A program made the position numbers and the translations under genes. Shown in pieces: positions 9,301-18,192 of a DNA stretch of 57,572 nt (position 1 is the first letter of the stretch; each line of letters begins with the position of its first letter). The notes under the pieces are model-generated. The model had not been told where the DNA came from and ran no database searches. It saw only the letters and a list, made by a program, of their open reading frames with translations. Origin of the DNA: Bacteroidales bacterium (GTDB lineage: Bacteria; Bacteroidota; Bacteroidia; Bacteroidales; UBA7960); contig PWJZ01000109.1 in assembly GCA_003559855.1 (NCBI GenBank), forward strand, positions 1-57,572, written 5' to 3'.

Positions 9301-11349
9301 GGTTTCAGAAGAAGAGACCACATCTTTATCGAAAAGATCTCCTGCAAGGCAGGAGTTTGCCACGAGGAAAGGATATTTGCCGTAATTATTGTACTTTTCG
9401 GGGTGATCGATACTTATGTCAAATCCTATACCGGCTGCATGTCCGAAAAATGTCATTATGCTGACGCCATTATTTATAATATTTTTCAGCGAGTCGGAAT
9501 ATATTATTTGCATGGGTTCGGTGGAGCTTTTGAGGAATGTACGCACATAAGCTCCCATCAGGGTATCTTCCAGGATATTTTGATATTGCTTAAGATATCC
9601 TGCCAGGGTATTCTGCTCGCTTATGCTGCTTCCTCCGCCGAAGTGCAAAACATTTTTCATCCACTCTTCGGCATGTTGCTGTGCCGACTCATATTGAATC
9701 ATTTTATCAAGATAAATTTCAACATGTGAAGGTTCTTTGGCACTCAAACGACCTGTCGGTATAGCCGGTGTGTAAAGCTCATCGGTTATACCTGCCGTTA
9801 TCAGTATATCAGACGGAGGATCACCAAAAGAGACCACTTTCGTATTGTTGAACAGATCGCTGTTTTTTCGGTAATCCCGTGCTTTATATGCTTTACCGAC
9901 GAGGAACAACTTTCCTGGCGGCTCAGCATAATTCTCAATAAGATATCTTGTGAAATTTCTCAGCGCCAAAGGATGTTTTCTTATTCCATAGGAAAACTGA
10001 TCATACAGCCCGGCTTCGTCAACCAACAATACTTTATACCCTGTTGCATTACGGTATTCCTTGTAAGCCTGGGATGCTGCCATCAACGAACTGTGAGTTA
10101 CCAAAAGAAAATCGGAATTGACATTTTCGGCTGATATGAAGTCATTAAACTTACCCGGTTCAGGAGATTTTTCATTCACGGCAGTAATTACGCTAACGTA
10201 TTTTATATTGCTCTCAGAGGTTATATAGCATTTTCTTTCCTTGTCCGGATCGGGTAATAAAGCTTTGAAGGTTTGGTTTTCCCTAACCACCAAAATTTTA
10301 TTGTATGAAGTCAAATCCCAGATCCAGACTTCATCTTGTTCGTCGGCGGTAAAATTGCTCATACTAAGCAGAGTTTTGTTTTCTTCCGATTCAGGAACAT
10401 TCATAAGTCTGTAATCACTTCCGCCAAGATTGTAAGTATGCGGATATTTTACTGAAATATAGGCAATAGTATTACGACCGGCACCATCAAGGTCAACAGA
10501 TGTAAAAACGAACGGGGTATTTTCAGGGTCTAATGATGTTGCCGGAACCTTATACTCAAACCGCAAAAATTTGTGCCCGTAATAGGTTGTATCTATATTA
10601 ACATTTGCAAAGCTGATCTGCATTTGGTGGTCTTGCTTATTTACGCCGGCAACAGCAAGCTCAATTTCCGCATCGGGTCCGTTTGTGTAAACATTTGAGG
10701 TTGGAATATTTTTTGTGCGGAAAGTTCCCTGGTTAAAATAATTGTCAAACCAACCCTGTACTCTGGTATATTCCGGGCTGGTCACACCATAGTTATTGGT
10801 TTCACCTGCAAAATAGCGGTTTGTATAATCGTGTCTTGAATAATGCCAAAAGTATGCTGAAGCCGTGTATCCCGCAAAGTTGGTGTCGGTTTCAACGTTG
10901 AATCTTTTATTATCAAGCAGGTTATTCCATGTAATGTAATATGTTGCCGTATCGGTAAACAAGCTGTAATTGCAGTTGGGCTGATCTTCCGGGTTTTTAT
11001 ACAGGTATTTGTCAAACCAACCGTCATTTCCTTCGGCATAGAATTCTATGTAATCTCCCGGCTGAAAAACGCCTGAACTTTCATTTTTAACAAATATAGG
11101 TTGTTCTTCACCGCGAGCAAATATCTGGAAGTTTCTCGGATCAAATGTACCCAAAGGAACGCCCGCAGCCAGCAGCGTATTATAATCTATCCGGTAGATA
11201 CCCTGCTCATGTACAGCGATCCTGTAATATTGCCGGTTATAATCTATCCATTCGTTGCCAAAGGGCCTGGCTATGGAGCTCACAGGCAAAAAAGATAATA
11301 ACAAAAAAATTATCGTGAAAAATGGTCTAATTATATTTATATTTTTCAT
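6379..11349 (-). CDS. porU2: C25-family (gingipain-like) cysteine peptidase, type IX secretion sortase PorU2-like
   Basis: Very large exported protein (1656 residues) with a signal peptide (about residues 1-27). The peptidase C25 domain spans roughly residues 410-760. The catalytic His637 lies in MTFFGHAAGIGFD and Cys667 in VANSCLAGDLF. Several beta-sandwich, CARDB-like repeats follow. The end, from about residue 1560, has the FlgD-like form YPNPF ... WDGTDRYGQRLANGVYLYRV, typical of type IX cargo tails. PorU, the sortase of this system, is a C25 protease of about 1100-1200 residues; the much longer form beside a PorV homologue fits the class called PorU2. It follows the PorV-like gene on the same strand with a 114-base gap. 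It could instead be a secreted gingipain-like protease. Confidence 0.85.
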   Translation of the reverse strand: MKNINIIRPFFTIIFLLLSFLPVSSIARPFGNEWIDYNRQYYRIAVHEQGIYRIDYNTLLAAGVPLGTFDPRNFQIFARGEEQPIFVKNESSGVFQPGDYIEFYAEGNDGWFDKYLYKNPEDQPNCNYSLFTDTATYYITWNNLLDNKRFNVETDTNFAGYTASAYFWHYSRHDYTNRYFAGETNNYGVTSPEYTRVQGWFDNYFNQGTFRTKNIPTSNVYTNGPDAEIELAVAGVNKQDHQMQISFANVNIDTTYYGHKFLRFEYKVPATSLDPENTPFVFTSVDLDGAGRNTIAYISVKYPHTYNLGGSDYRLMNVPESEENKTLLSMSNFTADEQDEVWIWDLTSYNKILVVRENQTFKALLPDPDKERKCYITSESNIKYVSVITAVNEKSPEPGKFNDFISAENVNSDFLLVTHSSLMAASQAYKEYRNATGYKVLLVDEAGLYDQFSYGIRKHPLALRNFTRYLIENYAEPPGKLFLVGKAYKARDYRKNSDLFNNTKVVSFGDPPSDILITAGITDELYTPAIPTGRLSAKEPSHVEIYLDKMIQYESAQQHAEEWMKNVLHFGGGSSISEQNTLAGYLKQYQNILEDTLMGAYVRTFLKSSTEPMQIIYSDSLKNIINNGVSIMTFFGHAAGIGFDISIDHPEKYNNYGKYPFLVANSCLAGDLFDKDVVSSSETFVLIENKGTIGYLASTSLSGPTELNLYSNEFFKNIASYKYGKPVGISIKKAINAIQSTNIYIRNICLYTTLHGDPALRINSQAKPDYMITPERIFFTPEDVSTELDSFKVNVIATNIGKAIHDSIFVELTRTFPDGSTDIRMKRIAAPMYRDTVIFGFEIDRERGVGVNQFKAVLDAYNEIDELSELNNSATVNLLISSTDILPVYPYRYAIVPEPQVTLKASTGNPFIDELTYVFEIDTSAAFKNPVRQKITQTGGVVKWNPPIMPEDSTVYFWRVSPDSIYDGSYSWRSSSFQYINGKRGWSQAHFDQFGNNKYQYITYEPDKKQWDFVNNILNIHAQTGYYPNIPWDEIWYKVNGILKSRWFCTDYYREGAMKFAVFDPVSGETWRSIDQGDGKGQFGNEHCYDYLNHAFDFHTDTEESRNKIIAFLDTVPESYYVLALSHKNHFAEDYPEELYEGFESIGSGQIRNLTNNTPYIIFGQKGSTPGSAKEKVGPDKTWTITLEDIIETDWKEGYIKSELIGPAKKWNSLHWHQENLDGLETDSVWLNVLGVDIQGQTDTLLYNLPPDSSSVYNLHQHVDAEKYPYLNLIVFMRDDINHTPAQMRRWQVVYDGVPETAINPSKHFVFESDTIMEGQQLLFSTAIHNIGDYDMDSLLVNYWLIDKDRKVHPVDYPRQKTHPEGDIFIDTIKVDTRNLPGHNTFWIEVNPGNDQLEQYHFNNIGQLGFYVEKDKTNPLLDVTFDGIHILDGDIVSPNPLIQITLRDENPFLLLDDTSYVKVFLQSPIQNEPERVYFIKNGQENMRFTPATDSNNQCQVQFNPQLSEEGKYRLIVQATDASMNLSGEEDYSISFEVIEESTITNVFNYPNPFSTATHFVFTLTGSEIPTYFKIQIMTITGKVVREIDLTELGPINIGRNKTQYAWDGTDRYGQRLANGVYLYRVIAKINDEKIDHRPTEADKYFHRGFGKMYLIR

Positions 11350-11463
11350 CCGGACAATAATTTATTTTAAATCGCTCAGACTAAACCCGCATTTATAACA
11401 TTCAGGTATGTGTAAAAATATTTTTTCATGCCCTTTTAATTTGTTTATAAACCATACCTTATT

Positions 11464-12561
11464 TTAATCATCATTCTCTACCGGGCTAATATTAAGCCTT
11501 AATGAAAATATATTTGAATATAGTGCGATAGAGCTATTCCCCACATTAGTGAGTGCATAGTCTATAGCCAGATTATCCCTTATTACAACACCCACCCCTA
11601 TATTAGGCTGGAAGCTTCTGATTCTTTCACCTTTTGTGTTATAGTATTGCTGTATATTTCCCACCCCTGTTCGTAAAAAGACAAAACCGCCGTAATTAAT
11701 TTCCATTCCCAAACAAGGTTCCATGCTGAATGGATCGCTTTTAACAAGCACATTTCTTTTGCCGTCGCTGGTAATTATCATATCGAGCGACAGCAGCACA
11801 GAAAAGTTTTCAAACAGGTGTAAATTCTTTGCCGTACCTAATACAAATCTTGGTAAAGTAATTTCCGTTGAGCTTACGGGGATTTCGTTACCTGTAAGTT
11901 CAAATGCTTCTCTCATTCTCTCGTCAAGGTCATAATTCCATGCGTTGAATGTGGTTGTAATATCTTTGCCTGAAAATCCGAATTTCCAGTTATTATATGA
12001 GTATTGTGCTCCGACGTCTATACCGAAACCCCAGGCACTTGCAAAATTTCCGGCTGTACGGCGTATCACTTTAACATTAACACCTGCTTTGAGGTTATCT
12101 AATTGCGGTAACATTCTGGCATATGATAACAAAAATCCGTTATCAGCTGCTGAAAATGATCTTATACGGTCGTAGTTTATGTTTCCTTCTTCATCTATCA
12201 GCTCGGAAGTATCGGGGATATCATCAACGCCAAACCTGATATATGAAAATGCAAAGCTGCTGTACTTGTCGGTGTTGAAGGCAATAGCGCCGTAGTCATA
12301 GCTGGCAAGGCCGGCAAAATACTGGCTGTGCATAAGGGAAAGCTGAATATTGGATTCAATATAGATTAATCCGGCAGGATTCCAGTATCCGGCGGTCACA
12401 TCATTAGCCACAGCCACAAAACTGTTTGACATACCCAGTGCACGCGCACCGACACCAATATACATAAACTCATTACTGTGAACAGGCGTATTGGAGTACA
12501 ATATATTGTGTGAAAAAAGTGACAGAAATAAGGCTATGAATATTTTAACAGTTTTTTGCAT
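11464..12561 (-). CDS. porV2: PorV/PorQ-family outer-membrane beta-barrel (PorV2-like)
   Basis: Outer-membrane barrel of the FadL-like PorV/PorQ family, which in the type IX system shuttles cargo to the sortase PorU. The start at ATG 12561 gives MQKTVKIFIALFLSL, a good signal peptide, and 365 residues; the longer frame to 12669 adds a non-family extension. The family signature after the signal is clear: FMYIGVGARALGMSNSF, then ANDVTAGYWNPAGL. The end, SLRLNISP, fits a last beta strand. It lies just upstream of the C25 peptidase on the same strand and is probably in one unit with it, which supports a PorV2/PorU2 pair. Confidence 0.87.
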   Translation of the reverse strand: MQKTVKIFIALFLSLFSHNILYSNTPVHSNEFMYIGVGARALGMSNSFVAVANDVTAGYWNPAGLIYIESNIQLSLMHSQYFAGLASYDYGAIAFNTDKYSSFAFSYIRFGVDDIPDTSELIDEEGNINYDRIRSFSAADNGFLLSYARMLPQLDNLKAGVNVKVIRRTAGNFASAWGFGIDVGAQYSYNNWKFGFSGKDITTTFNAWNYDLDERMREAFELTGNEIPVSSTEITLPRFVLGTAKNLHLFENFSVLLSLDMIITSDGKRNVLVKSDPFSMEPCLGMEINYGGFVFLRTGVGNIQQYYNTKGERIRSFQPNIGVGVVIRDNLAIDYALTNVGNSSIALYSNIFSLRLNISPVENDD

Positions 12562-12885
12562 CCGGCAAATATGAAAGTAAAATGTTAAATTAGAATATCT
12601 GATAATATTCGTTTGTTGAAAGCAACAACTTGCAATCTTATACAAACTTTCGGAATGTAAAGATAACAAAAACGGTGAAATTTTGAATTAAATAGCGTTA
12701 TTATTCTGATGGTATTACATAAGAAATTTTTGTTCCCTAACGATTTGTATGGATAAAAATAATAATTTGTAGTTTATTGCAAACAAGGAATCATTAATCA
12801 ATAGATTTAATTTACTCCATTGCTAATGACAAAGGCCTCAGGGTATTAATCTTTTATTATTTTCATTAAAGTAAATAAACCGTTA

Positions 12886-14928
12886 TTAGTTTACCTGATT
12901 CAGATATCTTTCCAGCCAGTTATAAAGCTCATCATACCAGAATATTGAGTTTTGCGGTGTCAGTATCCAGTGGTTTTCGTCGGGATAATATACCAGTCGT
13001 GCATCGAGCCCCATATTTTTGTATATATTATATACGAGGAACGCGTGTGCGATGGGCACTCTGTAATCGAGCTCACCGTGTATTATAAGCATTGGCGATT
13101 TAAAGTTTTCAGCATAAGATGCGGGGCTGATTTTTTGCATTTGTTCGGTATTTTCCCATGGTGAACCGCCGTATTGGTATTCTCTGTTGGCTGAATAGTC
13201 GGAGGCGAATTGCAGGTTAAGGTCAAATACTCCGGCGTGATTAACCAGGGCTGCAAAGCGGTCGGTTTGTCCTGCTATCCAGCTTACCATATATCCGCCA
13301 TAGCTGCCGCCGGTAGCTGCCATACGGCTTCCGTCAATATAATCCTTTTGTTCCATATAATCAGCCGCCTTCATAATATCGCGGTAGGGCAGGTCGGCAT
13401 GGTTTCCGTGAATGGATATGGCAAAATCCTGTCCGAAACTGGTTGATCCATGGAAATTGGGCATAGCTACAACGTATCCCGGTGCGGCAAAAAGTTGGGC
13501 GTTCCAGCGATAATGCCACTGGTCACCAAAAATACCGTGAGGACCGCCATGTATCATAAATACCAGGGGATATTTTTCGTCGGGGTCAAAGCCGGGCGGA
13601 TAAATGACAAACATTTGAATGTCAACATCATTGGCGCCGGTGTATGTAATGTTGTCAACCTTGCCCAGCTCAAGCCCGGAAATAATCTCATCGTTGAAGC
13701 CGGTCAGCTTTGTCAGATTTCTGCCACGCTCATCTATGCTGTAAATCTCTATTGGCTTGTTCAACTCGTGCCGGGTAAATATAAGGTTACGCCGTCCGGC
13801 TCTGGTAACGTTATTGGCCGTGCCTCCACGATATATTTCGGTTACATCACCCCCTTCAGACGGTATTGAAAACAAAGATCTCATACCACGGTCTTCGGCG
13901 TGAAAATAGATCGTTTTGCCGTTGTCCGACCATATCCATTGCTGGCATGAAAGATCAATATCCTCTGTAATATTGTTGTGAGTTTTCTTGTTTCTGTTGA
14001 ACACAACCATTCGCACTTTATCGGCATAAAAGTGGATTATTTTTTGTTTTCCATAAAGGATATAGTTGCCGTCGTGGCTATATACAGGGTTTACATCGTT
14101 AGCAGGATTATCTTTTGTGATATTAATAATTTCTCCACTGCCATCGGTTTTTAACAAGTATATAGAGCTTTTCAACTGTTCGTAAGGCGGTTTTGTGCTG
14201 TTCATAGATACGGCTATTTCTTTTCCGTCGGGTGCTATATCATACGAAACGCCACCCATCATCCCGAAGAAGTTTGTTGTTTCGGGCATCAGGTCTTTAA
14301 CTTCCCTGCTTTCGAGGTTAACTTTAAAAAGCCGCGGGTAAAAGCCGTCGGTCAGCCATCTGTCCCAAAACCTGTAAACATTGTTTTCCGTAACTTTTGC
14401 AGTTACCTTACTTTCACGTTGTTTCTTAATTATTTCTTCGAGTTTATCGAAATCGCCTTCATAGTCGGGGTGAATGTTTGCGGCGAAAGCGATTTTTTCA
14501 CCATCCGGAAACCATTTTGGTGCGAATATTCCTATGGGCAGGTCGGTAATTTTCTCTGCTTCGCCGCCGCCTTTAAGGTCCAGCACATATAATTGTGCCG
14601 GGCCGTCATCTCTGCGGCTGGTAAAGGCAATTTTTTTCCCTTCCGGGCAGAATACCGGAGAACCGTCTTTACCGGTATAGGTTATCTGTCTTTTTTCTTT
14701 TGTATTGTTATTTAAAAGGTACAGATAGCCGGACCGGCTGTTTTCATCAATATCATAAGCAGTTACAGTAAAAACACTCCATTTGCCGTCAGGCGAGACC
14801 GAAGGCGCACTGACACGTTGCATGTTCCACATGTGCCCAGGAGTAAATGTTTCACCTGCCAATGCTGTGGCAGAAATTAAAATAGCTGTGATAAAAATGC
14901 TGAGTTTTATAAATCCAGTTTTGATCAT
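12886..14928 (-). CDS. S9-family peptidase (prolyl oligopeptidase/dipeptidyl aminopeptidase type)
   Basis: Serine peptidase of 680 residues with a signal peptide (about 1-24), so periplasmic or secreted. Residues about 35-400 form a beta-propeller of PD40/WD40-like blades (SVSPDGKWSVF, SPVFCPEGKKIAF, APKWFPDGEKIAF). The alpha/beta-hydrolase domain follows. The triad reads as Ser542 in GGSYGGYM, Asp621 in HGELDYRVP and His653 in DENHWI. Members of this group remove dipeptides or cut acyl peptides; the exact specificity is open. pdxJ lies upstream on the same strand. The gap of 324 bases to the PorV2-like gene shows nothing recognisable. Confidence 0.93.
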   Translation of the reverse strand: MIKTGFIKLSIFITAILISATALAGETFTPGHMWNMQRVSAPSVSPDGKWSVFTVTAYDIDENSRSGYLYLLNNNTKEKRQITYTGKDGSPVFCPEGKKIAFTSRRDDGPAQLYVLDLKGGGEAEKITDLPIGIFAPKWFPDGEKIAFAANIHPDYEGDFDKLEEIIKKQRESKVTAKVTENNVYRFWDRWLTDGFYPRLFKVNLESREVKDLMPETTNFFGMMGGVSYDIAPDGKEIAVSMNSTKPPYEQLKSSIYLLKTDGSGEIINITKDNPANDVNPVYSHDGNYILYGKQKIIHFYADKVRMVVFNRNKKTHNNITEDIDLSCQQWIWSDNGKTIYFHAEDRGMRSLFSIPSEGGDVTEIYRGGTANNVTRAGRRNLIFTRHELNKPIEIYSIDERGRNLTKLTGFNDEIISGLELGKVDNITYTGANDVDIQMFVIYPPGFDPDEKYPLVFMIHGGPHGIFGDQWHYRWNAQLFAAPGYVVAMPNFHGSTSFGQDFAISIHGNHADLPYRDIMKAADYMEQKDYIDGSRMAATGGSYGGYMVSWIAGQTDRFAALVNHAGVFDLNLQFASDYSANREYQYGGSPWENTEQMQKISPASYAENFKSPMLIIHGELDYRVPIAHAFLVYNIYKNMGLDARLVYYPDENHWILTPQNSIFWYDELYNWLERYLNQVN

Positions 14929-14961
14929 AGTTTATGTTTTTTATAAGTTTATAATAATATT

Positions 14962-15675
14962 TTACTTCAATTCTCTCAGATATAACTGTATCGTATTTTC
15001 CAATCCATAATATAGTGCATCGGAAATAAGTGCGTGGCCTATTGATACTTCAAGCAGGAAGGGCACGTTTTGTGCAAAATATTTCAGATTAACCAGGTTA
15101 AGGTCATGTCCGGCGTTTAAGCCCAGTCCACATTCATTTGCCACTTTTGCCGCTTTAACAAATGGCTCGACGGCTTTTTTGGGATTTTTGGGGTACATAG
15201 CGGCATAAGGCTCCGTATATAGCTCTACCCTGTCGGTACCGGTATTTGCTGCTTCTTCGATTATTTCAGGGTCGGTTTCAATAAATATTGAAGTCCTGAT
15301 ACCCCGGCTTTTCAAATGTTTAATCACCTCTTTAAGGAAATCTTTGTGTTTGACTGTCTTCCATCCGGCGCTCGAAGTAAGAGCATTAGGAGGATCGGGT
15401 ACCAGGGTTGCCTGTGCGGGCTTTACCTCACTTACCAGTTTCAAATATTTTTCAGAAGGATATCCTTCAATATTGAATTCGGTGGTTACAACAGGTTTGA
15501 GGTCCAGGACATCCTGGTATCTTATATGTCTTTCATCGGGGCGCGGATGAACAGTAATTCCCTGCGCACCGAACTTCTCGCAATTGATGGCTGCTTTAAC
15601 TACATCGGGCAAATTACCGCCACGGGCATTGCGAAGTGTAGCTATTTTGTTAATGTTTACGCTTAGCCGTGTCAT
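14962..15675 (-). CDS. pdxJ: Pyridoxine 5'-phosphate synthase PdxJ
   Basis: Condenses 1-deoxyxylulose 5-phosphate with 3-amino-2-oxopropyl phosphate to make pyridoxine 5'-phosphate, the last ring-forming step of vitamin B6 synthesis. It begins at ATG 15675 ([19 protein letters not shown]), which matches known starts; the frame extends 15 codons further without family support. Conserved parts include [40 protein letters not shown] and [10 protein letters not shown]. The 237-residue length is normal. It precedes the S9 peptidase on the same strand by about 33 bases. Confidence 0.96.
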   Translation of the reverse strand: MTRLSVNINKIATLRNARGGNLPDVVKAAINCEKFGAQGITVHPRPDERHIRYQDVLDLKPVVTTEFNIEGYPSEKYLKLVSEVKPAQATLVPDPPNALTSSAGWKTVKHKDFLKEVIKHLKSRGIRTSIFIETDPEIIEEAANTGTDRVELYTEPYAAMYPKNPKKAVEPFVKAAKVANECGLGLNAGHDLNLVNLKYFAQNVPFLLEVSIGHALISDALYYGLENTIQLYLRELK

Positions 15676-15954
15676 ATTTTTTATTTTTAATCTATACTTT
15701 TTGTTGAAATTATAAATCAATTCTAAATAGTATTTTCCCCCATATATAAGCTAACTATTCGGGAACCAATATTTTTGGACTTTTTATTTTGTAGCCAATC
15801 AGCGAATTTATAATTTTCCGGTGAAATTATTCATATTTTTTATCCAAAAAACAATTAAGAGATTGTATTTTTGATTTTCATTCATTGTTTCAGTTTTTAT
15901 ATAACAATAATGTAACTATTCAGTAATGTTGACAGGCCTGGAGGTCATATGGTA

Positions 15955-16032
15955 TGGGTTGCGGAGCGGGAGAATGTGGGAGCGGGAGATCGTGAGAATG
16001 TAAGAGCGTGAGAGTGTGGGAAGAAAAGAAGT
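15955..16032. repeat. Purine-rich degenerate tandem repeat
   Basis: Bases 15964-15979, 15980-15995 and 16004-16019 are variants of a 16-base unit, GAGCGGGAGAATGTGG, with an 8-base partial unit between the second and third. The remaining 15676-16173 gap is AT-rich, with one copy of the dispersed ACCCGTTACC word near 16087-16106 and no gene. Confidence 0.6.
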
Positions 16033-16173
16033 AATAGGTGGTTGGTGAGCGATAAGCTGAGCGGTAATCATTAATTGACAATGATAACCCGTTACCTGTT
16101 ACCCATATCAGAATTGTTAATAAATTTGAAGGGCTGAATAATCACATTTCAGGTTTAATATATCAATTATGTT

Positions 16174-16722
16174 ATGAGGTTCATGGCAAAGCTTATTTTA
16201 CGACTTGCAGGGTGGAAGATTTTCAGGGGAATGCCTGAAGACATAAAAAAGTCGGTAATTATAATGGCTCCTCATACCAGCTATATGGATTATGTGATTG
16301 GCAAGCTGGGTTTATTGTGTTTAAATATCAAAGCTTTGGTTGTAATTAAAAAAGAGTTTTTCTATTTTCCTTTGGGGTTAATTTTACGTGCTTTGGGCGC
16401 TATTCCCGTTGATCGTACTCATAGCCACAAGCTTATTAAACATATAGCCGATTTATACAAAAGCAGGGATACTTTACATTTGCTTATTACACCTGAAGGG
16501 ACACGTAAATTAAGCCGTAAATGGAAAAAAGGCTTCTATTTCATTGCACAAAAGGCTGAAGTTCCAATTATTTGTGGCTACCTGGACTATGGCAATAAAA
16601 CAGGCGGACTGGGTCCTGTTGTATATGTGACGGGAAATTTCGAAGAAGATTTTAAAAAAATTGAAGAGTTTTACAAGGGCAAAAAAGCCCGCTTTCCGAA
16701 GCATTTTAACCTTTCGGCGTGA
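16174..16722 (+). CDS. 1-acyl-sn-glycerol-3-phosphate acyltransferase-like protein (PlsC family)
   Basis: Membrane-associated acyltransferase that moves a fatty-acyl chain to a lysophospholipid or similar acceptor. The four-block family pattern is visible: the H-x4-D catalytic pair as His34 and Asp39 in APHTSYMDY, the block FYFPLGLILRALGAIPVDR, PEGTR at residues 107-111, and VPIICGYLDYG. At 182 residues it is short, a form seen in Bacteroidota. The start ATGAGGTTCATG allows residue 1 or 4. The acceptor is unknown. It is a single plus-strand gene among minus-strand genes. Confidence 0.88.
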   Translation: MRFMAKLILRLAGWKIFRGMPEDIKKSVIIMAPHTSYMDYVIGKLGLLCLNIKALVVIKKEFFYFPLGLILRALGAIPVDRTHSHKLIKHIADLYKSRDTLHLLITPEGTRKLSRKWKKGFYFIAQKAEVPIICGYLDYGNKTGGLGPVVYVTGNFEEDFKKIEEFYKGKKARFPKHFNLSA

Positions 16723-17047
16723 TTGTTCCGGACTTTTTAAAACCCGGTCACAATTAACAGCAATATTATGAACCGTCAAGTCGCCAAGACGCGAAGGCCT
16801 ATCTTTATAAGCTCATAGCAATAATAACTGCTTTCAAATATTTCTTTGCCAAACCTTCGATGGTATTGGCGTAAGCCAAATTACCAATATACAAGCCGTA
16901 AAACAGGGCTGTAATTGTTAAAATAAAAAATTTATTATACAACACCGTAATTCAATTTGTTAGTTAAGCATTACTATATATTATTTATTCAATAAGTTTT
17001 CAATCTTAGAAATTAAATCAGTGACAATAACCTTAATCCTCTCACCG
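16723..17047. other. Intergenic stretch, nothing recognised
   Basis: 325 AT-rich bases between convergent genes. No open frame, terminator or RNA was recognised. A CGCCAAGACGCGAAGG word near 16785-16800 stands out by its base composition. Confidence 0.5.
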
Positions 17048-18172
17048 CTAATCTGTTTTGAGATCCTTAAAATAGTAATTGAGTAACTGCTGGGCTGCCT
17101 GGTATGCTGACAATTTATTGTTTTGCATGGCTTTTTCCACTTTCCGGAGTTTGCTTTTCACTTCAGGATTTTGATAGAAATGGCTTGACAGTGACCGGTT
17201 AATGGTTTCATACATACGGTTTATTTTCTGTTGGTCGCGTTTCAGACGGAAATAACCGGTTTTATTCATAGTGTCATGATGATCCAATATCATGTTCCAT
17301 ACTTTATCTATACCTGTTTTATTTAAGGCGGAGCAAGTCAATACTTTAGGCGACCAGTCCGGCTGTTGTTTCGGGAATAATTGCAATACATTCTGAAATT
17401 GTACTTTGGCAATTTCTGCTTTTTCTGTGTTATCTCCGTCGGCTTTATTTATTACTATACCGTCCGACATTTCCATGACGCCTCTTTTTATTCCCTGTAA
17501 TTCGTCGCCTGCGCCGGCAAGCATAAGCAGCAGGAAGAAGTCAACCATAGAATGGACAGTAATTTCCGAATGACCGACGCCGACAGTTTCAACAAAGACC
17601 TTATTAAATCCGGCAGCTTCACATAAGACTATTATTTCTCTTGTTTTACGGGCTACTCCACCCAGGGTGCCTGCCGATGGTGATGGTCTTACGAATGCAT
17701 TATCATCTTTTGAGAGCATTTCCATCCGGGTTTTATCGCCCAGAATGGAGCCCCGCGAAAGTTCGCTTGAAGGGTCAACGGCAAGTACGGCTATTTTATG
17801 ACCCTCACCGGTAAGGTATTTTCCGAGCGCTTCTATGAAAGTGCTTTTGCCTGCACCGGGAACTCCGGTTATGCCTACACGTATAGAATCCCCCGAATAT
17901 GGCATGCACCTCTCAATTATTTTCTGAGCAAGATCATAATGCTCCGGCAGCAAACTCTCAATAAGCGTTATGGCTTTACTTAATATTATACGATCGCCCG
18001 ACAATATGCCATCAACATATTTCTCAAGAGGTAACAGCTTCTGCTGCTTCTTCATAAAAGCTTTTACAACATCGTTGCTGATTGAGGGAGGCTGATCAAT
18101 GCTTTTATTCACACGTAAAGCAGATTTGGTCTTGCCGGTTCTTTTCTTTTTGTCTCTTTTATTGTCAGGCAT
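17048..18172 (-). CDS. meaB: Methylmalonyl-CoA mutase-associated G-protein MeaB
   Basis: P-loop GTPase (ArgK/MeaB family) that guards adenosylcobalamin loading and protects methylmalonyl-CoA mutase. The 374-residue product has the P-loop GVPGAGKS at residues 103-110, then AVDPSS with the SRGSILGDKTRM segment, ETVGVGHSE and the NKADGDN base-recognition motif. A Lys-rich N-terminal tail (residues 1-23) precedes it. Its partners mutA and mutB are in the same window but 31 kb away on the other strand. leuS lies 20 bases upstream on the same strand, so the two may be co-transcribed. Confidence 0.95.
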   Translation of the reverse strand: MPDNKRDKKKRTGKTKSALRVNKSIDQPPSISNDVVKAFMKKQQKLLPLEKYVDGILSGDRIILSKAITLIESLLPEHYDLAQKIIERCMPYSGDSIRVGITGVPGAGKSTFIEALGKYLTGEGHKIAVLAVDPSSELSRGSILGDKTRMEMLSKDDNAFVRPSPSAGTLGGVARKTREIIVLCEAAGFNKVFVETVGVGHSEITVHSMVDFFLLLMLAGAGDELQGIKRGVMEMSDGIVINKADGDNTEKAEIAKVQFQNVLQLFPKQQPDWSPKVLTCSALNKTGIDKVWNMILDHHDTMNKTGYFRLKRDQQKINRMYETINRSLSSHFYQNPEVKSKLRKVEKAMQNNKLSAYQAAQQLLNYYFKDLKTD

Positions 18173-18192
18173 GTTTATGTTATTAAATGATC

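Noticed and set aside
15955-16032. CRISPR array at the GA-rich repeat
   Set aside because: Units are adjacent, degenerate and have no spacers; no cas genes are near.
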